Below, piece by piece: positions 17,932 to 25,916 of a stretch of DNA of 64,000 nt. Source of the DNA: Caldimonas mangrovi (GTDB taxonomy: Bacteria > Pseudomonadota > Gammaproteobacteria > Burkholderiales > Burkholderiaceae_C); assembly GCF_023721835.1 (NCBI RefSeq), contig NZ_JAMKFE010000004.1, forward strand, positions 62,001-126,000. Reading direction: 5' to 3'. The position numbers were made by a program, and so were the translations under genes. The notes under the pieces were generated by a model, which saw only the letters and a list, made by a program, of their open reading frames with translations, ran no database searches and was not told where the DNA came from. Within the stretch, counting starts at the first letter, position 1, and every line of letters begins with the position of its first letter.

Positions 17932-19797
17932 ATGGAGTCCACGCCCGGTTCCGCCAGCCGCGCGACCCAGCCTGCGCCGCTCGCCGGCCCGGCCACCGCG
18001 CCCGCTCAACTCGCCAAGGCCGCGCTGCGCCGGCTGGCCCAGGAGCGTCTGGAACCGACGCCCGAGAACTATCGCCGCGCCTACCGCGCCGAGGCGGGCG
18101 AGCCGCCCGATGGCGACGCGCCGCTGCCGGCCGCCGCCCAGCGCCTGCTCGAGCGGCTGGGCGGCGGCCAGGTCGGCGCCGCGGCGCCGGGCCTGCTCGA
18201 AGCCATCCAGCAAGGTCGTTGGGAGCAGGCCGACCGCCTGCTGGCGGGTGCTGCCGACGGCGACGCTGCCGCCGCGCAGGCACAAGCCTGGGCTGCGTTG
18301 ATCGGCCGGCTGGTCAAGGGCATCGAGCGTGGCGGCCGCCAGTGGACCAGCGGCCGCAAGAAAGACAGCCTCCAGCGTGTGCTTGCCGGCAGCCGCAGCG
18401 ACCCGCAACGCTTGCAGCAGCGGTTGACGCAGCTGGCCGCCAGCTGGGACAGCGACACGCTGGCCGACGCCGCCACCCAGGCCGACCCGCTGCTCGCCGA
18501 CGTGTTGTCCGCCGCCGGGCCCGCCACGGCGCCGGCCGAACTCGGGCCGGTCGCCACCGTCGCCCCCCCGGTGACGTTGTTGCCCGGCATCGACGAACCG
18601 CTGCTTGCACCGGCCTGGCAGGCGGTGGTCGGCGACCTGGCCGACGCGATCGAACCCGCGTTACCGGCCGACGACCCCCGGTGTGCCCGGCTCGGTTCGC
18701 GCCTGGCCGAACTGCGGCTGCCGCTTGCCACCGATGCCGACGACGACCTGGCCGAAGACTGGCGCGGCTGGGCCGGCGACGCACAGCGTCTGCTGGAACA
18801 CCGCCAGCACCTGACCGAACAGCTGCGGCTGCTGTGCGAGGAGCTCACCGCCGGCCTGGCCGACCTGTCGGAAGACAGCTCCTGGGTGCAAGGCCAGTGC
18901 GAGGCGATGCGCAGCAAGCTGCAGGAAGGGCTGACCGCCCGCACCGTGCGTTCCGTCAGCCACATGCTGCATTCGACGCGCACGCAGCAGCACGAGCTGA
19001 AGACCCAGCGCAACCATGCCCGTGACCTGCTCAAGCAGGCGATCAACGCGATGCTGCAGGAGATCGGCGAGCTGGGCGTGCACACCGATCGCTTCCAGGA
19101 CAACATGGGGCGCTACGCAGTCGCGATCGAGCAGGCCGACTCCCTGGAAAGCCTGGCCGGCATGGTCAAGGAACTGGTCGAGGAGACCAAGTCGGTGCAG
19201 CACAAGGTCGGGCAGACGCAGCAGCGCCTGCAGGCCGAGCACGCCGAAGCCGACCACCTGCACGAGCGCGTGCGCGAACTCGAGACCGAGCTGCAGCGGC
19301 TGTCGACCGAAGTGTCGACCGATCAGCTCACCGAGATCGCGAACCGGCGCGGCCTGATCCAGGCCTTCGACACCGAGCACGCACGCACGCAGCGCAGCGG
19401 CCGCGAGCTGGCCGTGGGCCTGCTCGACATCGACAACTTCAAGAAACTCAACGACACGCTCGGCCACCAGACCGGCGACCAGGCGCTGAAGTTCCTCGCC
19501 AACAACGTCAAGCAGGCGTTGCGGCCGATGGACACGGTGGCCCGGTACGGTGGCGAGGAGTTCGTCGTGCTGCTGCCCGAGACCACCACCGACGAAGCCT
19601 GCGTCGTGCTGACGCGGCTGCAGCGCACCCTGACCGCGAGCTTCTTCATGCACGAGGAGCAGCAAGTGTTCGTGACGTTCTCGGCCGGCGTCACGCTGTA
19701 TCGCCCCGGGGAGCGGCTCGAGGAAACTCTCGATCGCGCCGACGAGGCGCTCTACGAGGCCAAGCGCACCGGAAAGAACCGCACCTGCGTCGCGTGA
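17932..19797 (+). CDS. Diguanylate cyclase with long helical N-terminus
   Basis: The 621-residue cytoplasmic protein makes cyclic di-GMP. The first 240 residues are Ala/Pro-rich and without a recognised fold. Residues about 270-455 are strongly helical and coiled-coil-like, probably a dimerisation or signalling arm. The C-terminal GGDEF domain (about 455-620) has RYGGEEFVVLLPE near residue 540 and an upstream RPMD inhibitory site, so product inhibition is expected. It is the third gene of the run after the hybrid kinase and the REC-GGDEF-EAL gene, with a 15-base gap. It ends one base from the converging transducer-like gene. Confidence 0.9.
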   Translation: MESTPGSASRATQPAPLAGPATAPAQLAKAALRRLAQERLEPTPENYRRAYRAEAGEPPDGDAPLPAAAQRLLERLGGGQVGAAAPGLLEAIQQGRWEQADRLLAGAADGDAAAAQAQAWAALIGRLVKGIERGGRQWTSGRKKDSLQRVLAGSRSDPQRLQQRLTQLAASWDSDTLADAATQADPLLADVLSAAGPATAPAELGPVATVAPPVTLLPGIDEPLLAPAWQAVVGDLADAIEPALPADDPRCARLGSRLAELRLPLATDADDDLAEDWRGWAGDAQRLLEHRQHLTEQLRLLCEELTAGLADLSEDSSWVQGQCEAMRSKLQEGLTARTVRSVSHMLHSTRTQQHELKTQRNHARDLLKQAINAMLQEIGELGVHTDRFQDNMGRYAVAIEQADSLESLAGMVKELVEETKSVQHKVGQTQQRLQAEHAEADHLHERVRELETELQRLSTEVSTDQLTEIANRRGLIQAFDTEHARTQRSGRELAVGLLDIDNFKKLNDTLGHQTGDQALKFLANNVKQALRPMDTVARYGGEEFVVLLPETTTDEACVVLTRLQRTLTASFFMHEEQQVFVTFSAGVTLYRPGERLEETLDRADEALYEAKRTGKNRTCVA

Positions 19798-19798
19798 A

Positions 19799-20176
19799 TC
19801 ACGGTGCGGCCGGGAATGCCACCGTGCTCAGCAGCGCCAGCGCAGGCTGGCGCGAGTCCAGCCGCGTGTGTTGCACGACGATGGGCACGTCGGATTCGAT
19901 GACGCTGGCATAGTCGGTGTCACGCGGTACCGGCTCCGGGTCTTTCAAGTCGTTGAACCGCAAGTGCAGCGTGCGCCTCGGCTTGACGGCGACGCGGTAC
20001 GGTCCGGCAGGCGCCCGGTCCTTGAAATACAGCGTGATGCGCACCTGGGCCGGCGTGTCCCCGGTGTTCAACAGGCAGGCGGTTTCGTGGCTTTCGAGGG
20101 CCGGGCCGTCGCCGGTGCTGTGCCCGGGGATGTACCCCTCGGCAATGGCCCACACCGTGGCTCCGATGGCGGACAT
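19799..20176 (-). CDS. Anabaena sensory rhodopsin transducer (ASRT) family protein
   Basis: The 125-residue soluble protein matches, in my recall of the family, the small transducer of Anabaena sensory rhodopsin along nearly its whole length. Recognisable blocks are WAIAEGYIPGHSTG, SHETACLLNTGD, RRTLHLRFNDLKDP, DTDYASVIESDVPIVVQHTR and LDSRQPALALLST. The family is a beta-sandwich protein thought to bind small ligands or DNA; in Anabaena it interacts with the rhodopsin. No rhodopsin gene is in this window. The ATG at 20176 has a clear AGGAG upstream; the frame extends 15 codons further without support. It is divergent from the small unknown gene at 20329. Confidence 0.85.
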   Translation of the reverse strand: MSAIGATVWAIAEGYIPGHSTGDGPALESHETACLLNTGDTPAQVRITLYFKDRAPAGPYRVAVKPRRTLHLRFNDLKDPEPVPRDTDYASVIESDVPIVVQHTRLDSRQPALALLSTVAFPAAP

Positions 20177-20328
20177 GGCGTTTTTCTCCTGCTGTCGTGG
20201 TCGATGCGAAGTTCCCAGCAACTGCGGTGCCCCTCGGCGCTGCTGCGAGAGGAATTGGTTTCATTTGGTTGCATGTAAAAAAATCCCATACGAATAAGAT
20301 GCGTCCGAATGCAGGCAGGAGACGTCGT

Positions 20329-20724
20329 ATGAGTATTCCCCCGAGCTTTCGCAACTGGCTGATGGCGCAGCCCGGCGGCAGCACCGCCTTTCGCGACTTG
20401 GTCCGCTGGACCGGGACCGACGATGCCACCTGTGAACTGGGCGACGCGCTGTCGCAATGGCAGTTGCACTTCGTCGGCCGGGGCGCCAGCCAGGATGTCC
20501 GTGAGGCGTTGCGGACGGCTTGGTGGCGTTACATCGAAAGCCGTGCGGCGTCCGCGGCGGCGCCATCGACAGCGAAGCGCCTGCTGCGTTCGATCGAGCG
20601 GGGATTTGCGCAATGGGCCGAGCCGGCCGTCGCGTGGGTCAGAGAGCCCCGCGCAGGCGATGCTTTGCGCCGAGCGCCGGTCAAGCCGTCGGCGCGCCTG
20701 GAAGCGCGCCGGTCTTCCTCCTGA
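20329..20724 (+). CDS. Small protein of unknown function
   Basis: The 131-residue, Arg- and Ala-rich, basic protein has no membrane segment. The N-terminal part (FRNWLMAQPGG, then LRTAWWRYIES near residue 70) has a faint look of YozE-like small helical proteins, but I do not assign it. The ATG at 20329 was chosen because AGGAG lies 8 bases upstream; the frame is open further upstream without a site. The 152 bases shared with the divergent ASRT-like gene contain an A/T-rich patch (about 20255-20300) suited to promoters. Confidence 0.6.
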   Translation: MSIPPSFRNWLMAQPGGSTAFRDLVRWTGTDDATCELGDALSQWQLHFVGRGASQDVREALRTAWWRYIESRAASAAAPSTAKRLLRSIERGFAQWAEPAVAWVREPRAGDALRRAPVKPSARLEARRSSS

Positions 20725-20830
20725 TGGTCAAGCCCGTTCACGTATGTGTGCGCTTACAACCATGATGTATTTGGGGTAAACCCTGCTGCTATCGTTCGCG
20801 GCCTGACAGGTTTCGCGAGCGAGGGCATAC

Positions 20831-21424
20831 ATGCGGGGATTGCGACGCATCAAACGGTGGCTGGCGCGTGTCGGCTACGACGAACGCAACTGGCTGCGCG
20901 TTCGCCAGATCGATTCTTTCAACGGGTTCCTGCAGTCGCGTGGCCCCATCGGTGACGTGCTGGAGATCTCCCCTGGATGGAACCGGACATGGAAGCAGCT
21001 GCCCGCGGCCAGCTACACGACGGTCGACTACCCTGGATTCGACATCTGCCGCGACGTGCTGCCACGGCGTTTCGACATCGTCATTGCTGACCAGGTGCTG
21101 GAACACGTGCCGGCTCCGGTGCGGGCGGTGCGCAACGTGCGCGAAATGCTGGCGCCCGGCGGCCACGCGCTGATCGCGACGCCGTTCCTGTTCCGCGTGC
21201 ATGCGCGCCCGCACGACTATCACCGCTGGACCGAGGCAGGGCTGCGTCAACTGTTGCTCGACGGCGGTTTCGGCGACAACGAGGTCAGCGTGCACAGCTG
21301 GGGCAACCGTGCGTGCGTACGGGCGCACGCAGGCGGGCCGGTGCGTGACTACGGCTTCTACCGCGACATGCGCAACGAGCCGGAATATCCGGTGATGGTG
21401 TGGGCGTTCGCGCGACGTGGGTGA
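20831..21424 (+). CDS. Class I SAM-dependent methyltransferase
   Basis: The 197-residue protein resembles the Methyltransf_11 group. It shows a shortened glycine motif (DVLEISPGWN), an acidic residue after a strand (YTTVDYPGFDI), FDIVIADQVLEHVP, and LAPGGHALIATPFLFR. The substrate is unknown; similar enzymes are often found among glycan-modification genes. The ATG follows a purine-rich GAGCGAGGGC. It stands alone between a small unknown gene and tRNA-Ser on the opposite strand. Confidence 0.8.
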   Translation: MRGLRRIKRWLARVGYDERNWLRVRQIDSFNGFLQSRGPIGDVLEISPGWNRTWKQLPAASYTTVDYPGFDICRDVLPRRFDIVIADQVLEHVPAPVRAVRNVREMLAPGGHALIATPFLFRVHARPHDYHRWTEAGLRQLLLDGGFGDNEVSVHSWGNRACVRAHAGGPVRDYGFYRDMRNEPEYPVMVWAFARRG

Positions 21425-21435
21425 GAGCGAAGGGC

Positions 21436-21525
<90 letters not shown>

Positions 21526-21548
21526 AGCACTCAACTCTTCGATGGCGG

Positions 21549-21666
21549 CGCTGGTTTTGGTCTGCGTTCACATCGCTTGCGCGATATGAACTCCGCCCAA
21601 CGCCTCTGCCTCCATATGGAGGCGTTGACCAAGACCCGTGCCTTGAACCACTCGGGCACGCCTCCG
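21549..21666 (-). pseudogene. tRNA-Ser-like 5' half interrupted by two hairpins
   Basis: On the minus strand, bases 21665-21631 match the 5' half of the adjacent tRNA-Ser at 31 of 35 positions: acceptor 5' strand, D arm and start of the anticodon arm. At the anticodon loop the match stops. About 72 bases follow with two hairpins, CAACGCCTC/GAGGCGTTG (21598-21627, enclosing the palindrome CCTCCATATGGAGG) and an 11-base stem closed by a GCAA tetraloop (21566-21591). Then AAAACCAGCG (21549-21558) again matches the tRNA anticodon arm. No variable arm or T arm follows, so a working tRNA cannot form. It is a partial duplication, a decayed attachment site, or a small structured RNA. Confidence 0.7.
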
Positions 21667-21700
21667 GTCGAAGAGCGCCGATTCTACTCGGGCGACCCCG

Positions 21701-22525
21701 TCACCCGGGCTTCCGGGCTTGCTCGCAGGGCACCTGGATGATCTCGCGCCGCCCGCCGTCGACGCGTGCCGCGGTGAGCTGTCCGCCCCACACGCAGCCG
21801 GTGTCGAGCGCGAGCAGGTCGGGCCGGTTGACGAGCCCGAGTGTCGACCAGTGCCCGAACGCGATCGGCACGCCCTCGGTCTTGCGGCCCGGCACCTCGA
21901 ACCAGGGCAGGTAGCCGGTGGGCGCCTGCTCGGCGGACTCTTTCGCGGCGAACTCCATGTGTCCGTCGACGCTGCAAAAACGCAACCGCGTCAGCGTGTT
22001 GACGGCATTGCGCAGGCGGTCGTGGCCCTGCAGCGCATCGGTCCAGCGGGCCGGCTCGTTGCCGTACATCACGCGCAGGAACTCGCCGGCCTGCGCGCCC
22101 CGCAGCTCGGCCTCGACTTCGCCCGCGAGCTTCAGCGTCAGCGCGGCGTCCCACTGCGGCGCCACGCCGGCGTGCACCATCAGCCAGCCGTGCTCCTGCA
22201 GCGCCAGGCGCTGGTGCCGCAGCCACTGCAGCATGTCGTCGCGGTCGGGGGCGTCCAGGATGTCCTGCACGGTGTCGCCGCGGCGCACCGGGCTGGCGCC
22301 GTGCGCCATCGCGAGCAGGTGCAGGTCGTGGTTGCCGAGCAGGCAGGCGGCGGCGTCTCCGCAACGCTGCAAGGTGTGCAGCACGTCCTTCGAGCGCGGC
22401 CCCCGGTTGACCAGGTCGCCCAGCAGATAGAGCCGGTCGCGCGAAGGGCTGAAATCGAGGGTCGCGAGCAAGCGCTCCAGTGCATCGCAGCAGCCCTGCA
22501 AATCGCCGATGAGGTAGATCATCAT
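21701..22525 (-). CDS. apaH: Symmetrical diadenosine tetraphosphatase (ApaH)
   Basis: ApaH hydrolyses Ap4A to two ADP and also removes Np4 caps from RNA. The 274-residue protein shows the metallophosphatase motifs in order: YLIGDLQGC, LYLLGDLVNRGP, LLGNHDLHLLA, and a later VHAGVAPQWD. Length and motifs agree with the family. The gene begins with two Met codons in a row (22525 and 22522). It is divergent from the CorC-type gene, with a 61-base promoter region between the starts. Confidence 0.96.
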   Translation of the reverse strand: MMIYLIGDLQGCCDALERLLATLDFSPSRDRLYLLGDLVNRGPRSKDVLHTLQRCGDAAACLLGNHDLHLLAMAHGASPVRRGDTVQDILDAPDRDDMLQWLRHQRLALQEHGWLMVHAGVAPQWDAALTLKLAGEVEAELRGAQAGEFLRVMYGNEPARWTDALQGHDRLRNAVNTLTRLRFCSVDGHMEFAAKESAEQAPTGYLPWFEVPGRKTEGVPIAFGHWSTLGLVNRPDLLALDTGCVWGGQLTAARVDGGRREIIQVPCEQARKPG

Positions 22526-22586
22526 GCGATTCTGCTACGCTGCCCGGGTTTTGGCCCTTTACCGGAGTTCTCTTCTTCGGCCGCGG

Positions 22587-23894
22587 ATGGACGCTGCGTT
22601 ACTGATTTTTCTCATCCTGCTCAACGGCCTGTTCGCCATGTCCGAGATGGCGCTGACGGCGGCACGCAAGATACGCCTGCAGGTGATGGTCGAGAGCGGC
22701 GAGTCGGGTGCGCAGGCCGCCATGGACCTGCACGAGAACCCGACGAAATTCCTGTCGGTGGTGCAGATCGGCATCACCTCGATCGGCGTGCTCAACGGCA
22801 TCGTCGGCGAAGGCGCATTCGCCGAGCCGCTGGCCGTGTGGTTGAGTCAGGCGTCACGGCTGTCCGAGGCGGCTTCCGGCATTGCGGCCACCGCGCTTGT
22901 CGTCGTCAGCATCACCTTCCTGACCATCATCTTCGGCGAACTGGTGCCCAAGCGGCTGGGGCAGATGTACCCCGAAACCGTCGCGCGCATCGTTGCGCAG
23001 CCGATGAACTGGCTGTCGTATGCGGTCAAGCCTTTCGTCGTGGTGCTGACGGCGGCGACCCACGCCGTGCTGCGCCTGCTCGGCATCAAGGACATGCCGG
23101 TGCGCATGGTGACCGAGGAAGAGATCGCCGCCAGCCTGGAGGAAGGGCTCGACGCCGGCGTGATCGAGGCGCACGAGCACCAGATGGTGCGCAATGTGTT
23201 CCGGCTCGACGAACGGCAGATCACCTCGATGATGATCCCGCGCGGCGACATCGCCTGGCTCGACGCGTCCGAGCCGGCGCCGGCGGCGCTGGCCGTGATC
23301 GCCGAGACGGAGCACTCGCGCTACCCGGTGTGCCGCGGGGGCCTGGACGACGTGATCGGCGTGATCACCGCGCGACAGCTGCTGCAGCAGCTGTCGCAGG
23401 GCCGCAGCCTGCAGCTCACCGAAGGGCTGCAATCTCCGGTCTTCGTGCCCGAGACGCTGACCGGGATGGAGCTGCTCGAGAGCTTTCGTGCGTCCGACAT
23501 GCAGATGGTGTTCGTCGTCGACGAATACGGCGAGATCCAGGGGATGATCACGCTGCAGGACGTGCTGGAGGCCATTACCGGCGAATTCACGACCGCCGCG
23601 CCCGAGGATGCCTGGATGGTGCGCCGCGAAGACGGCTCGTGGCTGATCGACGGCCTGATCCCGGTCCACGAGCTGAAGGACCGCCTGCTGCTGAAGACGC
23701 TGCCCGAGGAAGATCGCGGCCGCTACAACACGCTGGCAGGCATGGTGATGCTGCTGCTGGGACACCTGCCGAAAACGGCCGACGCGGTCGAGTGGGAAGG
23801 GTGGCGCTTCGAGGTCGTCGACCTCGACGGCAAACGGGTCGACAAGCTGCTCGCGACGCCCGCGCCGCCGCCGGTCGAAGAGCCGACCGCGTAG
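22587..23894 (+). CDS. CNNM/HlyC-CorC family membrane protein with CBS pair
   Basis: The 435-residue inner-membrane protein resembles YfjD/YtfL/CorB-like transporters. The N-terminal DUF21 domain (about 1-190) has membrane helices starting with LLIFLILLNGLFAMSEMALT. A CBS pair follows (about 205-330; ITSMMIPRGDIAWLD, then VDEYGEIQGMITLQDVLEAI), then a C-terminal CorC_HlyC domain (about 345-425). The family has been linked to Mg/Co efflux and, for YtfL, to polyamine handling; the substrate here is unknown. I start at the ATG at 22587, where the first membrane helix begins, although no good ribosome site is visible; the frame opens at 22524. Confidence 0.88.
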   Translation: MDAALLIFLILLNGLFAMSEMALTAARKIRLQVMVESGESGAQAAMDLHENPTKFLSVVQIGITSIGVLNGIVGEGAFAEPLAVWLSQASRLSEAASGIAATALVVVSITFLTIIFGELVPKRLGQMYPETVARIVAQPMNWLSYAVKPFVVVLTAATHAVLRLLGIKDMPVRMVTEEEIAASLEEGLDAGVIEAHEHQMVRNVFRLDERQITSMMIPRGDIAWLDASEPAPAALAVIAETEHSRYPVCRGGLDDVIGVITARQLLQQLSQGRSLQLTEGLQSPVFVPETLTGMELLESFRASDMQMVFVVDEYGEIQGMITLQDVLEAITGEFTTAAPEDAWMVRREDGSWLIDGLIPVHELKDRLLLKTLPEEDRGRYNTLAGMVMLLLGHLPKTADAVEWEGWRFEVVDLDGKRVDKLLATPAPPPVEEPTA

Positions 23895-23904
23895 AGCCGC
23901 AGCG

Positions 23905-25026
23905 CTATGCGGCCGAGCCGTCGGCCGGCCGCGGACGGCGGGCGAAACCCACGCTGCGGCTGTCGAGGGCGACCGACTTGACCATGGCCCACGCGGGCTG
24001 TCCCACCGCGAGCCCGAGCCGGTCACAGGATTCCCGCGTGACCAGCGCGCGCACGACGGTCGAGCCGAGGCCGATCGCGACATCAACGTACGGTCCTTCG
24101 CGGGGCGTCATCGAAACCACCGCGCCGTGCAGCCGGTTGCTGAGGCTCAGGTCGGTGGGCGTCGAAAGCGAAAGCGCGACGTCGCGTGCCCGCAGGCGCG
24201 CACGCACGGACGTGCCCTCGGGCAGGTCGACCAGCGGCACACGCAGTTCGCCGTCGGCAAACGCGAGCGTCGAGAGCTGATAGTGCACGTCGTGCCGCGC
24301 CACACGGCAATCGATCACGACGCCTGCTTCGAAACGCCCGATCAGCGGCGCATGTTCGGGCTCGGACATCACTTCGGTGAGTTCACCGCAGGCGACGGTG
24401 CGGCCTTCGCTGACGATCACGAGGTGCTGGGCCAGCCGCGTGATCTCGTCGACCGAGTGGCTGACGTACAGCGCCGGCAGATGGAACTCGTGGCACAGCC
24501 GTTCGATGTAGGGCAGCACTTCGGTCTTGCGCGGTGCATCGAGCGCCGCCAGCGGTTCGTCCATCAGCAGCAGCGTCGGCTGACGCAGCAGCGCGCGGCC
24601 GAGCGCCACGCGCTGGCGCTCGCCACCAGAAAGCGCATGCGGGCGGCGGTGCAGCAAGGGGGCGATGCCGAGCACCTCGACGACCGCATCGAACCCGATG
24701 GCTGCCGTGCGCCCGCTGCGCTTCAGTCCATAGCGCAGGTTGCCTGCCACGCTGAGGTGCGGGAACAGCCGCGCATCCTGGAACACATAGCCGATACCGC
24801 GCTGCTCCATCGGGATGTCGACACGTGCGGCGGCGTCGAAGAAAACGCGCTGCTCGACACGAATTCGGCCTTCGTCGGGCCGCAGCAACCCGGCCACGGC
24901 GTTGATCAGGCTGGTCTTGCCGGAGCCGCTGCGGCCGAAGACCGCGGTAATGCCCTGCGAGGGCACACTCACCTGTACCTGCAGCAGCAAGGGCCCGAGC
25001 CGGCGGCGAAAATCGAGTTCGATCAT
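23905..25026 (-). CDS. modC: Molybdate ABC transporter ATP-binding protein
   Basis: The 373-residue ATPase powers molybdate uptake at the inner membrane. Visible are Walker A (GRSGSGKTSL, about residue 35), the ModC-typical spacing, the signature LSGGERQRVALGRAL, Walker B LLLMDEPLAALD, the switch His in YVSHSVDEI, and a C-terminal molybdate-binding TOBE/MOP domain (about 295-360). The start codon overlaps the modB stop as ATGA. The frame is open upstream into modB, but this ATG is the family start. Confidence 0.94.
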   Translation of the reverse strand: MIELDFRRRLGPLLLQVQVSVPSQGITAVFGRSGSGKTSLINAVAGLLRPDEGRIRVEQRVFFDAAARVDIPMEQRGIGYVFQDARLFPHLSVAGNLRYGLKRSGRTAAIGFDAVVEVLGIAPLLHRRPHALSGGERQRVALGRALLRQPTLLLMDEPLAALDAPRKTEVLPYIERLCHEFHLPALYVSHSVDEITRLAQHLVIVSEGRTVACGELTEVMSEPEHAPLIGRFEAGVVIDCRVARHDVHYQLSTLAFADGELRVPLVDLPEGTSVRARLRARDVALSLSTPTDLSLSNRLHGAVVSMTPREGPYVDVAIGLGSTVVRALVTRESCDRLGLAVGQPAWAMVKSVALDSRSVGFARRPRPADGSAA

Positions 25027-25712
25027 GTGCGCCCCAGCCAGCGGCGCGTGCGGCGTTCCAGCAGCCCCGAGGTCACCAGTGCGCCGAGCGCCAGCACCAT
25101 CGACAACGCGACCAGCCGCAGCGCGAGCGCGTCGCCGTCCGGAGTCTGGGTGGCGGTGTAGATCGCGAGCGGTAGGGTGCGCGTCTCGCCTTCGATGTTG
25201 GACGCAAAGGTGATCGTCGCGCCGAATTCGCCGAGGCTGGCGGCAAACGCCATCATGCAGCCCGACAGGATGCCCGGCAGCATCAGCGGCAGCGTGACGG
25301 TCGCGAACGCATCCCAACGGCTCGCGCCCAGTGTGCGGGCTGCCACTTCGAGCCCGCGGTCCACCGCTTCGAGCGACAGCCGGATGGCGCGCACCATGAG
25401 CGGAAACGACATCACGGCGGCGGCCACCACCGCGCCTTGCAGGGTGAAGATCAGCTGCACGTCGAGGTGTTCCTTCAGCCAGCGCCCGAGCGGTGCCCGG
25501 GTGCCCAACGTGATCAACAGCAGGTAGCCGACCACCACCGGTGGCAGCACCAGCGGCGCATGGACCAGCGCCTCCAGCAGGGCCTTGCCGGGCACGGCCG
25601 TGCGCGACAGCAGCCAGGCGACACCGACGGCCGGCGGCAGGCTCAACAGGGTGGCCCAGAGCGCCACCTGCAGGCTCAGGCCCAGCGCTTCCCATTCGAG
25701 GGCGCTCAGCAT
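25023..25712 (-). CDS. modB: Molybdate ABC transporter permease
   Basis: The 229-residue inner-membrane permease has about five to six helices and the EAA loop segment (ARTLGASRWDAFATVTLPLMLPGI) that docks on ModC. EFGATITFASNIEGETRTLPLA is highly typical of ModB. I start at MLSALEWEALGL (25712), the usual family start; the open frame continues upstream without similarity. No modA or modE is visible next to it, so the periplasmic binding protein must be encoded elsewhere. It is divergent from the CHASE3 kinase gene 204 bases away. Confidence 0.93.
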   Translation of the reverse strand: MLSALEWEALGLSLQVALWATLLSLPPAVGVAWLLSRTAVPGKALLEALVHAPLVLPPVVVGYLLLITLGTRAPLGRWLKEHLDVQLIFTLQGAVVAAAVMSFPLMVRAIRLSLEAVDRGLEVAARTLGASRWDAFATVTLPLMLPGILSGCMMAFAASLGEFGATITFASNIEGETRTLPLAIYTATQTPDGDALALRLVALSMVLALGALVTSGLLERRTRRWLGRT

Positions 25713-25916
25713 GGGCGGCGCGGCGCTGACGCCGGGGAGGGCGCGGAGCCGGCGTACGGATCGATGTGACAGGGCATGGCGGAGGTTTCGGTTGGCGCCC
25801 CGAAGTCTATCCAGCCTGGGTGCCCCGCGGGAACAGGGCTTGCCGGCCCTCGTTGCAGGGCCTGGTTGCCCGCGGCAGGCCTGCGCCGCGGCATCCGACG
25901 CACGGGAGGAGCTTGC

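Noticed and set aside
21719..24280. 853-codon plus-strand frame across apaH and the CorC-type gene
   Set aside because: It overlaps two well-supported genes in another frame or strand and has no recognisable domain.
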